Source of the DNA: Misgurnus anguillicaudatus
Lineage: Eukaryota > Chordata > Actinopteri > Cypriniformes > Cobitidae
Length of the DNA: 64,000 bases
NCBI RefSeq assembly: GCF_027580225.2
Contig: NC_073339.2
Span: 43,647,501 to 43,711,500 of the forward strand
Reading direction: 5' to 3'
In this document: positions 1-12,144 of the stretch, one piece after another
How positions within the stretch are numbered: position 1 is the stretch's first letter
Layout: each line of letters begins with the position of its first letter
The notes under the pieces: generated by a model
The model's database searches: none
What the model saw: only the letters and a program-made list of their open reading frames with translations
What the model was told of the DNA's origin: nothing
Translations under genes and position numbers: made by a program

Positions 1-527
1 GTAAAGCTTTCGCTTCAAATGAGAGCCAAACACTGCTTTTCATTTTATATAGCCTTCTAAAAATAGCGAGGTGGGTACGTTGTGAGTGACAATCCCAAAA
101 ACCAACCAGTAATCTGGCATGGCATCGAACCCCTCCCACTATCCAAGTTTAGCCCCACCCTCGCGAATCGCCAGCAAAGTTCTCACCCCTTTTGTCCTTA
201 TATGGTTACGCACAAAGTTGATTGACAAGTTAAACACGCCTCCTCGATTCCCGAGCATCCGCAGACGCTGCTTTGGCTCCACACTCTGACTGACTGACTG
301 ATACGGTAACCTGTGAGCGCGTGATGCTGGTGCGTCTACCGCTCACATTTTAAGAAGAAAACAAACCCGGGCGGATGGATCTTTCACGAAATATATTTTA
401 ATACAGTTAACCGAGACGTTTCCTATCGCGACTGATCTGAATGTTTCAGTCGGACGAGCTGAAGCGAACGCGGATTCCACGCGCAGAGAATCAAAGTCTC
501 ACGAACGCGCCGTATAGCTGCGAAAAC
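1..527 (+). promoter_or_regulatory. klf7: 5' flank and 5' UTR of klf7
   Basis: This is the sequence upstream of the conserved start codon. It must contain at least part of the 5' UTR and probably the core promoter, but no transcription start can be fixed. A TATA-like stretch lies near 47-53 and a short run of CTGA repeats near 287-301. CpG dinucleotides become frequent from about 250 and continue into the first intron (660-720), as expected for a CpG-type developmental promoter. An in-frame upstream ATG sits at 441. The role is inferred from position only. Confidence 0.5.
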
Positions 528-629
528 ATGGATGTTCTGGCCAACTACAGTATTTTTCAAGAACTTCAACTCGTTCACGACACCGGTTACTTCTCAGCGA
601 TGCCGTCGCTGGAGGAAAACTGGCAGCAG
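528..629 (+). CDS. klf7: klf7 coding exon 1 (residues 1-34)
   Basis: This exon encodes the N-terminal activation segment of Krüppel-like factor 7, a nuclear zinc-finger activator that binds GC/CACCC boxes and is known from neuronal differentiation. It begins [20 protein letters not shown] and ends in NWQQ. This closely resembles the conserved first exon of vertebrate KLF7 and KLF6, which share the MDVL..SIFQELQ start. The exon ends after a complete codon (CAG) and is followed at 630 by GTGAAT, a good donor. I chose ATG 528 because family members start at this methionine and because its context (AAC ATG G) is strong. An in-frame ATG at 441 would add 29 residues with no family similarity that I recognise. 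The next coding exon lies 32.6 kb away and continues with TCLELERYLQ, as in the family. Confidence 0.95.
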
Positions 630-3600
630 GTGAATAGCTTAATGCAATTTATTAAAACTTTTTCATCGCGCGCTGTCGCCTGTCAGTGCGCTCGTGCGTG
701 CGCGCGCAACTTCCAGAGACGTGTAGCTTATTACATTAATTGCATTTCTCGTATTTGCACGATTTTAAGTAAGCTCACCATAGCTCATTTGCGTTACATA
801 TTGTATTGTTTGATGGAATTACTTGTGTCATTAATGTTTTCTTGTCACGCGCAGACTGTCACTTCTTTCCATCAAGAGTGTAGCCAGACAAGCTGGGAAA
901 TTGAGATCTGAATAATACAAGCAGAGACTTTTTGAATTATAGATCCACATCTGTCCTATCGATGTTTTCCAGTCCTCTTGGTATTACAGACTCGACTCTA
1001 CTGCATTATATATAAATGCACGCGCGTGATTGAGTTATAACCTGCCTGGAAGTTAAATGCGCGTGACAGAAGTGCACAGCGTGCATTTGCATGAAACTGT
1101 GAAAAGCTTTATGCATAAAAAACCATTTTTTGACGAGAATGCCACTTTTCATGCACGAGGAGAATGAAGCCATGCGGCGCGTAGACAAAGCAAACTGACA
1201 TCCACATGGTCATCGGTTTGTGCACCGGAGCGCGTTTGTAACCATTTGAGATTTATGAAATCCATTTACTGCACAGAAATGGTTTGCAGCGTGCACATGT
1301 GAGTGATGACTGTAGTATGAGACTGCGTCGAGAGCGCATGGATGCAAGCATGCTTTGCGCAGAGTTGCGCTCTCCGCAGTGCTGAAGGGGTAACGCATGG
1401 TCCGATGGTGCCGGCGCATTGCCTTTTTACGCGTTTGCACCGTGCACTGACTGTTAGATTGTTCGGCCATGTTTGCCATGCTTGTGGTTGTGATTGCATT
1501 AGTATTCATGCAATGCATTCGTGCATTCTTTCCAGACTAGTGCCATAGACTATTGGTTAGTTATCTGTTTGTTATGCTTCAAGCATAGTTTTGATAGATG
1601 GCCATGCAGTATATGTCATCAAGTTAGATTTAGGTTCGGAGTTACCACAAGTGTGTATTTGAGTAGTTGACATATATGTCAAACAGTGGCAAATTTGCAG
1701 TGTGACACTTTATCAAGGTTCTCCCTCTCTTTCATATTGTCAATTTATTAAACATAATCAAACAAGGTTGTTTTATGATAAGAAATGTGGAAGTTGTGTC
1801 CCATTATGCGAACTAGACATGTTGAAACAACACAGTTGACATTTTCTGTGTACTACCCATAGTTGCAGGATGAGGTGCATGTAGAGAAAGCAGCATTTGG
1901 CTTTGCAATTGACTCGCAATGAACTGTATGAATAAGAAATGCTCAAAGACTGACATTTGACCTCAATATAGCTTGTGTGTCCTAGGTGCTCTATAGTGCT
2001 AAGTGAGCCTAAGGCCAGACTGAAGAATATTGCTCACAAACCGTGTAATCCCCCATAAATGGAGAGAAATAGGCCAGAACAAGCAAGACTGTCTAGCAGG
2101 CTTTGATAAAACCACAACATTTATTATTCTCTGAATCGCTAGATCCCATTGTTGATGGTTGTGATTGTGTTGACCTTTAGTGCACACATCTCCAAAATCA
2201 TGACATGCCTGCAATCATAAGTCCAGGCCTTTGTTTTGACATTTGATGGGTCTTTTCACCGGAACACTGCAGATGTGTTGTACTATTGATATTAAAAGAC
2301 AAATTCAAAAGATTGTGTGGGTCCATATCAGAAGAGGAAATATCGAAAACTCTTAAGAAGGGATTGCACAGCCACAATATACAAGTTCTTGCCTGAAGCA
2401 CCTCCATCAACCATTATAGAGCTGACAGAGGATATCCAAAAAAGTCTCACCTTGAAAAGGCCGTCAGTGTGATTTACCTAGTCCGGTGGAGAAGGGTGAC
2501 TGCGATATTGGAACATAAGGGCATCCGCTACCATCTAAACTGAATGACCATTTTGGATCACATGGGATACGGTGGCACATTGGACTATTCTGGAGTGCTT
2601 CTTTCTCGTAGCATCTATTTTGGGACTTCGGGGAACTTGAAATGTCTTTTGTTCTCATCGCTTTCATTTCAATTGTCTGATATTTTTAGACCTTGAAATG
2701 CTTGGAAAAAAATCTGGAATAAAAGGAGCAGAATGCATTTAATAAGATGTTTAATGTAGTAAAAGGTGCCAATATGACGAAAATCTTCCATAACAGTAGA
2801 GTTAATTGTAAATCAAAGTAACCCTATTATGTTTTTGAGCACAACGCAACGTAATAAGCATGTAGTGATGTCTATTTTTCCAAGTGAATTCCAAGATAAG
2901 ATTATTCATAAAATAAGACTTCAATGATAGAACTAATATTATAAGACCTTAAAATCTGACTTAATGAGCCACATGTTGTAAAAGACACTGTAAAATTGCG
3001 AATGTAGTGTAGGCACCGCTGTGACATTATTAATGCAGCAAGTTTTGATGATGTTTGGCAATCACAAACAACTAAACTCAATTTGCGCATTAAATTTCTG
3101 CAAAATCTCTACCCTACTGACAGATCCCGTCATGCCCCCGAGCCCTAACAAGTAGCATATGCTTTACAAGACTATGAAAAATGTTAATAGTTGTCGTCAA
3201 AAATAGTACTTTTCTCCCACAGCATGAGATTTGAGTCACTTTATGATGCTAGTTAATGATCCTTCCCAGCTGTTCCTGCATGAGTTCTCGTACGGCAGGC
3301 AACGTATCACTAATAAGCATAAGAATTATGACTGACAAGCACAAATGGAAAATATCACTTACAGCAGTCTTTATTAGGTCTAATTTATGTGCTAATCCTA
3401 GGATAAGAGAGATTCTTAGATCCCCACATTAGGATGTGGTTGGGAACATGTTTTCTTCACGAGCTCAGATCCAACACAGACGTTTTCTTCTAACAGCCTC
3501 AGGCCAGGGCATACTCTGTAACTGATACTGTAATGACTCTCCAAAGAGCCTAATGCACTGTGCTAAGACAGCACATTGTGTGTTTCACAGTGTCAACTAC

Positions 3601-5627
3601 TTACAGGAATGTTTCTCTAAAGTCATTACGCTGCTTTCTTGACTAAATGCCCCAAGGAAAAGTCGGGAGTAAAGTCTAAGAATAAACCCAAGCAAGTTTA
3701 ACCCGTACCTCACGTCTAGCCAAACCGCAATTTGAATGAAAAATATCCGCATCCCTACTACTGATTCAGTGCTCTTATCGCAACCCCTTCAAAATCTTTC
3801 CCAAGTCACAGCACGATGGGCCAAGCTGCAGAGCGGCTCCTGCGGTCGCATGCTTATGAGGATTGACAGGCGGCATGGTGCAAAAGTGCCAAGCATGCAT
3901 ATTCTGTGCTGCAGTCTCTCGCATCCAAATCTGTGACACGCTAAAACCCCGCCTGCCCAAAGCCGTAAAGAAAATGAGATTGCGGAAAAAATGCATTTTC
4001 GATTACTTCCTTCCTCTTAATTGTTTTTGTACCCCACAAAACTATCTTCAAGCCAAACTCAGGCCAGTCCAGGCAGTGGCTGTTAGGTCTCACATATCCG
4101 CCTCCTTGTATTGGCCCATGAAGCCATTACTGTAGGTGATGACTGCTGAAATGTGTGTTATGTAATTCTCTGAGCACCACAGCTACCTTCTACAGAGAGC
4201 AAGTGAGCCGCCGGGGAGAGAGCCAAACCTGAGCCTCTCTCGAAGGCACGTCACCGTGAAATCTCAAAGTGGTTTTTGGATCGCATGGCTCCATGGCCTA
4301 CATCTTGATGCTTGAAGACAGACCATACGGATCATTTAGTAAAACACACAAATACAGTTTATCTCCTAAGAATAATTCATGGGACGGCTTTGGAGACGCG
4401 CTGTCCTCTGGCTGACTTCTTACCGATAAAGTGACTCTTTAGAGCCCATAGAAAACCAGGAGCAGAAGATCTCATATCTTTCTAATGCTATGAAATTATC
4501 CCTATGGTGATTGCTAGTGCATTCTTGCATCTTAACCAATTATTCCAAACCAAATTTGTCCATTCGCACCCTATCCAGACTCCATTCACACTCTCTGCTT
4601 GATTGCACTCTCCGAGATTGAGCTCTCTACATTATCAGATGCGCTGGCTCGTATTAACAACATCACAGTCCTCATTTATCATCCAAACCAGCGACAGATT
4701 TTTGGATAACGCACCGTGTAATGGAGCTGAAATTATCTGGTTGCTCGAGATAACATCGGAGCGCTGATCCCATTGCTACAGACAACCATCGGTAATTGAA
4801 AAAGACAAAGCAATAGCGCTCTCAATCTCATGAGTCGATTCTAGGAGTTATTAGAATACAGTTGTCATGCAGACCGCATAGCTGCTATTCGAAATACGAG
4901 CACGGCCCACGGAAAGATTCTTAAAAGAAGTGAAACGCTTTTAAATATGCAGAGATATCATTAGTGCCTAGACCAAGATATCTCGATGTACCTTATGACA
5001 GGTTCACTTCCGCAGGTGGACCCGAGGTGTGAAAGCAGAGCCCGCGGCAAAGTTTCATCAGTAGCTAAGTCGCTCGTCTTGGCTCCTGCGAAGCAGACAT
5101 ATGGCGCTTTCTCAAGATTACTTAAGAACGCGGTTGTATTTGGCTGTTGCATGACACTCTTGTCATAAATAGCATTCGGTTGCGTAGCAATTGTCATAAA
5201 TAGGATTCGGTAGGCGGCAGGAAACTTTATACGTCAATTTTGTGTTGAGTTTATGGAAGTAGCATTTCACTGTATTCACAGATAGTGGCGAGATGATGGA
5301 AAATGATGCAAAACTGAATAAATGACACAAGATGGATTTCACTCAAGATTAAACAGTACTGGGGAATGTTACTTTAAAAAGCATCATGTTACAATATTAT
5401 TATAAAAAACACAACTATATAACATCATTACATTTACAATAACGTATTAAGTTGGATGGAGCATTGGTGTGCTTATTTTTATGCGTTTTGGCAGTATGTT
5501 TGGACACCAAGTACAGTGGTAAATTTTAAAATTGATAAATTGACGGCATTCGTTTTGGATTTTTTACTAGCAGTGCAAACGTTGTATGTTTGGTTCCCAA
5601 AGAACACCGATAATTTGTAAATTGTGT
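630..5627. other. Intron 1, proximal part: mostly single-copy
   Basis: The first few hundred bases are CpG-rich (CGCG-rich around 660-720) and belong to the promoter-proximal CpG region. The rest is moderately AT-rich with no long repeat that I recognise. A TATA-like ATATATAAATG at about 1008-1018 is probably incidental. Short open frames here (such as 1210-1518 and 3863-4135) show no codon bias or known motif and are not called. Confidence 0.5.
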
Positions 5628-6273
5628 CTTTAATGCTTTTTATGCATTTGGCACACATTGTTACCCAAAGCGACTTACAGTCTCCGGGTCTGGCAGTAAC
5701 ACTTTTAGCATAGCTTAGCATAATCCATTGAATCTAATTAGACCATTAGCATCAGGCTCAAAAATGACCAAAGAGTTTCGATATTCTTCCTATTTAAAAC
5801 TTGACTCTTCTGTAGTTACATTGTGTACTAAGACCAATGAACATATTAAGTGTTGCCATTTTCTAGGCTGATATGGCTAAGAACTTTACTCTCATTCTGG
5901 CACAATAATCAAGGACTTTACTGCTATGACATGGTGGCAACAGGCGTAATAATATTACGCAGTTCCTGAAAATAGTCCCCTGCTATTGAAAGTTACCATG
6001 GGGACTAGTTTTGGTGCGCTTGCTGCAGCCATGTTACGGCAGCATAGTCCTTGATTATTACGCTGAAATGAGAGCGCAATGCTAATGGTCTAATCAGATT
6101 CAATGGATTATGCTTAGCTATGCTAAAAGTGGTATCGCAAGACCCGGAGATCAGCTAAATGGATCCCAAAATGGTAAAAATCAAGTGTTTAACTCTAGGG
6201 GAGCTAAAAAGGGGCCTATTCTCAAAAAAGTGGAGTCTCCCTTTAAAGCAATCCTCTACCAATTGAGCTACAG
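5628..6273 (-). repeat. tRNA-derived SINE split by a transposon
   Basis: At 5628-5680 the + strand reads ATGCATTTGG followed by CCAAAGCGACTTACAGT. This is the reverse complement of the tail found on fish tRNA-derived SINEs. At 6248-6273 the + strand reads CTCTACCAATTGAGCTACAG, the reverse complement of a tRNA A-box head (CTGTAGCTCAATTGGTAGAG). Head and tail are 570 bp apart with a foldback transposon between them. The B-box part of the SINE is missing. Confidence 0.65.
5681..6247. mobile_element. Foldback non-autonomous DNA transposon, TTAA-ended
   Basis: A left arm at 5682-5751 (starting CTCCGGGTCTGGCAGTAAC, with TTTTAGCATAGCTTAGC inside) is repeated inverted at about 6079-6151. The right end continues through CTCTAGGGGAGCTAAAAA to TTAA at 6243-6246. 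The matching leftmost ~130 bp is absent, so this copy is 5'-truncated. A second copy of the family lies at 53542-54758. There is no transposase frame. Confidence 0.75.
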
Positions 6274-7754
6274 GAACACTGATAGTACATTGTTTTTGTT
6301 TTGTTTTGTTTTATTAAGTACAAGCAACTTTATGAATCGTTCACATCATTGTATGCCATACTACAACAATTATACTTTTGCACTATAGATATACCCTATT
6401 ACCCAACACTGGCAATATAGGTACCCCAGGCCACACCTTTATCACAATGGTGTCAAAACATCAAATCTTTTCACTCACCCTAACAAAAACTTTGCTCTCC
6501 AGTTCATTTGACACATGTGACTCTTATCTCCCCAATAACAACAGTCCTGGCACTACAGAGCTCGTACGCGAGTGTCAGGGTCACCCTGTAACAATAGTCA
6601 AACTGACCCCTAGCAATCCAATTAGACTCCTGCACTACAGCAGCGAGTAGGCAACCCACTCCAGGCGCTGAGATCATTAATCTGACTGGGGCCAGATGAT
6701 TGCCCGTGATGGCTGCCACATTGAAGGGTGATGAAAAGGTTAGCATCTGATGAAAGAGGAGACGGAAGACGCTGCACTCATTTGTCGTAGGTCTCCAGAG
6801 TAAGTGTCAGCACCCAGAGCTGTGGAGCAAAGTGAAGCATCTTTATGTATGAGTCCTGGATCTAGCGCAGACGGGAGACACGGCTCTGGCACTCCAGTCT
6901 TTGATTAACAGGCCGAGTAGAACCGTGGGTTTTCTCCTCCCTCTCGCGCGCACAGCTTGACAGCGATTTTCCCTTCATTTAAGACGGAATTTAAAACTTT
7001 CACAAAGCAGCGCAGGGGTAGGAATGATTGGACCGACGCTAACGTGGAAAAGACATGCAAATGATCTCAACGTTATGTGGGAAGTTTTTAGGAAGGTGAT
7101 TCACTTCAAGTCGACATAAATACAAACTATTTCGCTTCGAATTCACGTTTTGTGAGATTCACTGGCGCACATTACTTCTAAAAATACGTGCGCTGCATCC
7201 CTAAAAAACTTAAAGGGACTATATGTAAAATGTTTGTAATATAATATCCAAAAAAAATATTCATGCAGTTCTGTACTTACATTATCCAAAAAGTTCCTAA
7301 GGATTTAAAAATCCAGAGAAATTCACATTTTAAATAATGGTCTGTCTTCGTCACCTATCAATGAAGTAATATACACGCTTTCCTCGGGTTTCCGCTTGTA
7401 AATTTCATACATGGATGGTGAAAATGACATCTCCCATCATTCCACTCTCCGTCATAGTCATCAAGCTTTGCCTTCGTAACGTTTTAAAAATGCGAATCTT
7501 TGTGGCAAAGTTACGTATTGTGCCTTACTTTCAACTTTTTTAATCCCCCAACATTGTCAAAAAAAGAGCACTTTTCATAAAATCTTTTACTTTTTTCCTT
7601 ATTGAATATATTTTTTATTCAGAAATATGTTACACTTGAGAAGTAAAATAAAAAATAGTTTTAAACTTCTAAATCTCATACTTCAATGTAAAATAACAAC
7701 AACGCAACATTTTAACCATAAACTAAGGATCCCCCAAATACCGAAGATGGTGTG
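6274..7754. other. Intron 1 single-copy stretch
   Basis: No recognisable gene or complete repeat. The part around 6640-7000 is less AT-rich than its surroundings and could be conserved non-coding DNA, but nothing in the sequence proves it. The rest is AT-rich. Confidence 0.4.
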
Positions 7755-8167
7755 TTAAAGGGGACATACCATGAAATCTGACTTTTTGAAGTGCTATAAT
7801 TGTGTCCCCACGCCACTATCAACATAGAAAATGTGAAAAAGATAAACCCAGTAACTAAGTTTTGGTAAACCATTCTCTGCACGCATGTAAAAAATTTAGC
7901 TCCCCTGGTGATGTCAGAAGGGGATAATACCACCCATTAATCTGCACAATCCAACCACGCCACTACAATTTAATACAGAGATCAGCTCATTTGCATTTTA
8001 AAGGACACACCCAAAACTGAACATTTTTGCTCACACCTACAACAATTTTAACTTGCTATAATAAATTATATATATGATATTTTGGGCTTAATCTTCACGT
8101 ATTTACTCTGGGGACCCCAAAGATTTATTTGACATCTTAAAAAAGTCTTGTACAAAGTCCCCTTTAA
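7755..8167. mobile_element. MITE with TTAAAGGGGACATA end, copy 1
   Basis: About 413 bp bounded by TTAA at both ends (7755-7758 and 8164-8167), with inverted ends TTAAAGGGGACATA and CCCCTTTAA. A second copy of the same family, collinear over its whole length, is at 32732-33164. Shared landmarks are GTTTTGGTAAACCATTCTCT and GGACACACCC. The TTAA duplication fits a piggyBac-like target choice. There is no coding capacity. Confidence 0.8.
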
Positions 8168-9290
8168 GTAAACACACCAAAATAAGTAAACATTTTCAAT
8201 GATATTCGATCTCTCTTGCCTGAGATGATTTCTTTTTTTTTAAATGATGGCATATGTCGCTAGGCAACCACTTTTTGTTATCGCAATTCAATGCACTTTG
8301 TTTTGGTGTCATTGTAAGCATGTCATCTTAAAGCGGTCCTTCTGCGATACCGCTAAAGAAAGCGTTCCAACAGACCTTGAGAGATACAATGAAGGACGAT
8401 ATTCCCTCTGTAAACAGCCCATCACTTTTCTTCTCTTTATTCATCTGAAGCCATCAATCACCGACGGCGACGATTCGGCCTCAAAATGGGTCATGAAATG
8501 CAAAGCGACAGGAGGCGTTGTTTATCAAGGTTTATGCAAGCTTCAATCTATCACTCTTTATAGTGCTGCAGTAAGAAACTCGTTCAAAGTTGTGCAACAT
8601 ACAACACCACAATGCATGGCGTGAAACAGATTGGGAAAAGGTGAATTTCGCTAATGCTTATTATTCAATTTCAGAAAAGCATGTTTGAAAGGTTAGCGCG
8701 GCCTTTAGCATAGCGTACGCTCCTGCATGCGTGCGAGTGTCAGCTGAGGGATTTCTGCACGAAACAACGCTGAGCTAAGCACTTCTGCTGGCCCGGGCGT
8801 CTGTGCCGCATGTGTGTATGTGTGGACTTACTCAGCCGTGGCGTATATGCACAGCCAGCTGTATTTCCATATGCTCCAAGTTACCGATGTCTGAGCTGCA
8901 CATGACCTGGCCCAGCTCCAGTACCGGCCCGCAATGTAACACCTGGATACAGCAAAACCCAATCTCACCAGCTCATCCCTCATGCTGAAGCAGGCAAACG
9001 CGGCCTTTCTTTTATCGCTCTGCAGTTGCTGCTCACTGAAGTAAGAGAGATGAGGATTGGCAAAGAGCTGTGCAAATTTGGGTCTCCGTCAGTCAAGATG
9101 ATTTTTTGCTCCTTTCTGCTGCTAAATTGGCAGCGAGTTTTGTATTCTAATTATTCGTCCATGGAAAGAAGCACGGATGAATTGGAATTAGGCTTTGGTT
9201 AATATTTCAAACTAGATTTTTATATTTTTTGACATGGTGCTTGCCTGGATTGCATTAAAGTGTTGCAGCAGCTTGCTAGGACTATGTAGT
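8168..9290. other. Intron 1 single-copy stretch
   Basis: Apparently non-repetitive. The part at about 8690-9060 is relatively GC-rich with E-box-like CAGCTG motifs and could be conserved non-coding sequence. The 126-codon open frame at 8244-8624 has no recognisable domain and no splice context, and I regard it as chance. Confidence 0.4.
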
Positions 9291-9360
9291 TCATGTAGCT
9301 TATTTGGTAGAGCATTGCATTAGCAGATTGTGTTCAATCCCAGAGAATATGCAAGTGTAG
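9291..9360 (+). repeat. tRNA-derived SINE head, decayed
   Basis: Contains TGTAGCTTATTTGGTAGAGC (A-box region) and, 36 bp on, TGTTCAATCCC (B-box region). The conserved SINE tail is not recognisable downstream. Confidence 0.6.
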
Positions 9361-9478
9361 TTAGTGTAAGGTGCTCTGAGTAATTTTTAGCAATTTTTGT
9401 GGATGTTAGGGATTACTAGGTGGTGGTTAGGGTATTGTGCTACTCTCTTCATAAAAGGTGCTTCATGATGCCCTAGAA

Positions 9479-9670
9479 CAGGGTTCCCCAAATCTTCCAC
9501 TTGAGGGCTGGAGCACCACATAGTTTAGGTCCAACCATAATCAAACTTACCCACCTGTGATTTTCTAGTGATCATGAAGACCTTGATTAGCTTGCTTAGG
9601 TGTGCTTGATCCGGTTGGAGTCAAACCCTGCAGTGCTCCGGCCCTCCAGGGTAAGATTTGGGGAACCCTG
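9479..9670. mobile_element. Short hAT-type MITE with perfect 8-bp TSD
   Basis: A 192-bp element with inverted ends CAGGGTTCCCCAAATCTT and AAGATTTGGGGAACCCTG. It is flanked by identical 8-bp direct repeats CCCTAGAA at 9471-9478 and 9671-9678. An 8-bp duplication with a CAGGG-type end is diagnostic of hAT-like transposition. There is no coding capacity. Confidence 0.9.
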
Positions 9671-9689
9671 CCCTAGAAGAACCCTTATT

Positions 9690-10450
9690 TTGCTGAATGG
9701 TTTTATAAAGAACCTTTAAGAAGCATGCTGACTTTTTGGGACTTTAGCTTATTCACTGTATCCCCCAGAGTTAGATAAGTACATACATACCCTTTTCATT
9801 TCCGTGCGTCCTATAACTCTGTCTGATGCACACACCGCTAGCCTAGCTTAGCACAAAGACTGAAAGTAAATGCCTCCAGCTAGCATACTGCTCCCAATAA
9901 GTGACAAAATAACACCAACATTTTCTTATTTATATGGTGTGATTTAAAGCACTGCTACTTGGGTGGACTGATTTGCTCGCAGCACCTGAGAAGCTCCTTG
10001 GTGAGGAGCAGAGAGTTTGCGCAAGTGTTGCGCTAATAAATCCACCGAAGTAGCAGTGCTTCCTCTTCTGAGAATATAATTCCCAGTATGTATACAGTTA
10101 AAAGATGGCTGTGTCTCATATGATCTTGTTATTTGTACACGCTGTGACTATACAAATCACAACATATACTGTAAATAGGAAACTGTTGGCGTTATTTTGT
10201 CACTTATTGGGAGCAGTATGCTAGCTGGAGCCATTTACTTCCAGTCGTTGTGCTAAGCTAGGCTAGCGGTGGGTGCGTCAGAGAGAGTTACGGCACGCAC
10301 GGAGATGAAAAAGGTATATGTGGACTTATCAATCTCTGGGGGATACAGTGAGTAAGCTAAAGTCCCAAAAAAGTCGGCGTGTTCCTTCAAACATCTGAAG
10401 AACCTTTCGGTTTTAAGAACCATTGATTGAATTGTTCTTAAAGGACCAAA
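9690..10450. mobile_element. Foldback element with ~200-bp inverted arms
   Basis: The left arm (about 9730-9935) and right arm (about 10187-10382) are near reverse complements. On the left it reads GGGACTTTAGCTTATTCACT and on the right AGTGAGTAAGCTAAAGTCCC; GCTAGCATACTGCTCCCAAT on the left pairs with ATTGGGAGCAGTATGCTAGC on the right. The outer ends carry AAGAACCTTT-type motifs on both sides. Exact ends and TSD are unclear. Confidence 0.75.
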
Positions 10451-12136
10451 AATGGCAGTGTTACTCATTGCATGTCTCGCCAAGCTTTGATTTGTGGCTG
10501 GCATGGCAGTAAATAATACGATGATATGATCATGCAGTCATGGGTTTTTTCTGTCTTGTATGCTTCGGACGCTGGCTTTATTAGAAAACCATATCCATTA
10601 TATCAAGACGCATGTCGATAAGCATGTTCAAAGGCATGCATCACTTGCACAGAGCAATCAAAGTACCGTGAGATCAGACTGCTTGCTTGTTCTGCCTTCG
10701 AATTGCTCTGGAAATTAAGAGCAAGGGGGCCCCTAATGGTTCGGAAGGGAGGGGGCACTGCATATGCACTTCATAACAATGCTTTGTTTTTAAAGGAAAT
10801 CATCTTGTCTCAGTTACAATTTTGACTGGTAAATGATAAAGAATGATTCCCCCTCTCTTTTGTATTTTCATACAAAGGGTGTAGGTGGTCCCAATCTCAA
10901 ATCTTTGATGTTTGGATCAATAGATACGGATTGGGTATTGAAATATTATTGCAAACTACTTCATAAACACCTCTCAAATATTGCATAATTTGAGATTTCT
11001 TTCAATGCAAAACGAGTTATAATTAAATTATTCTTGCGGTTCGCAGCTTTGTTGAAATCTTCATGAGATCTACACTTTGTTCCAAATTATTATACACATA
11101 ATAATGTATAGATTCTGTCTTTATTTCACATGAAGATGCTAGTATTGCATTCCAGAGTTGATGTTTCAAAATATAGTGCTCTCCACCTTACAGATCTTTC
11201 ATATAATGATGCTCCACAGGCTCTTAATAGGACTGAGGTCATAGGATGATGGTGGTCACAACTTGATTTTTTTCTTATTTTATGCCCAAATTAATTAAAA
11301 TATATACACATATATTTATTTCAGAAGGCATGATTCCTTTAATATCTCATAAAAACCATCTTTTAGGAACTCTACATATGTCGCAGATATGTCTTATTTT
11401 ACACCCTCAGGGACCCTAAAGGGATCTACCATATACTTCCCAATATTTCAGTTCAAATCATTACTCGGCCACCTTGTCTTGTTTGAACATGGTGGCTATT
11501 CACTGACAATCCAGAATAACATTCATCTATAGGTCTACTATTCCGTGTATTATGGCATGTCAATGACCAAAACAGTTCAAAAATCGTCTTCATGTATTCT
11601 GAGCTCACAACAAATGCTTCATTTTTGGAAGTTTTGGTTTGGGGAGGGGGCAGTTTTATGCACTGAAGGACCTTGCATTGAAGGGTTCTTGGGATTCCTG
11701 AGACACCAGCCGATTTAAATACATGTTTGATTGTAAGCAGTGGCTGTTTCATTTCTGCCTTTTCCTAATATCTTCCATAAAAAGTCTAATCCTTCTGAAC
11801 TGTAGTGAATCGTTCATGAATCTTATTATAGTTGATTTCTGTTCAGTTCCATGCAATCTAAATGGTTATAGAAAATAAATTGCTTTTATAAGATATTGCA
11901 CACTTTTTTGTCTTTAGAAAGATCTTTTTTTATACACATATATTGTATGAGAACTACAACTTGCTTAACTTTTTCAAGTAGGTTTCCCTTTAATGAAGAT
12001 CTCCTTGCAAACTAATGAATAAACCTGAGATTGATACCAGTTAGCTAAAAAGATATGATATAAAACAAAAAGCAAGTTTTTGAAAACCTGAATGTTTCAT
12101 TACTGAAATGTTACTCATATGTGACATGCGTAATCA
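10451..12136. other. Intron 1, AT-rich stretch
   Basis: AT-rich and mostly without recognisable structure. No gene, no complete transposon and no long tandem repeat seen. Confidence 0.4.
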
Positions 12137-12144
12137 GTGTGTAT

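Noticed and set aside
441..911. A 156-codon single-exon gene
   Set aside because: Only the middle is real: the frame reads through the exon 1 donor at 630 into intron; the conserved protein continues at 33210.
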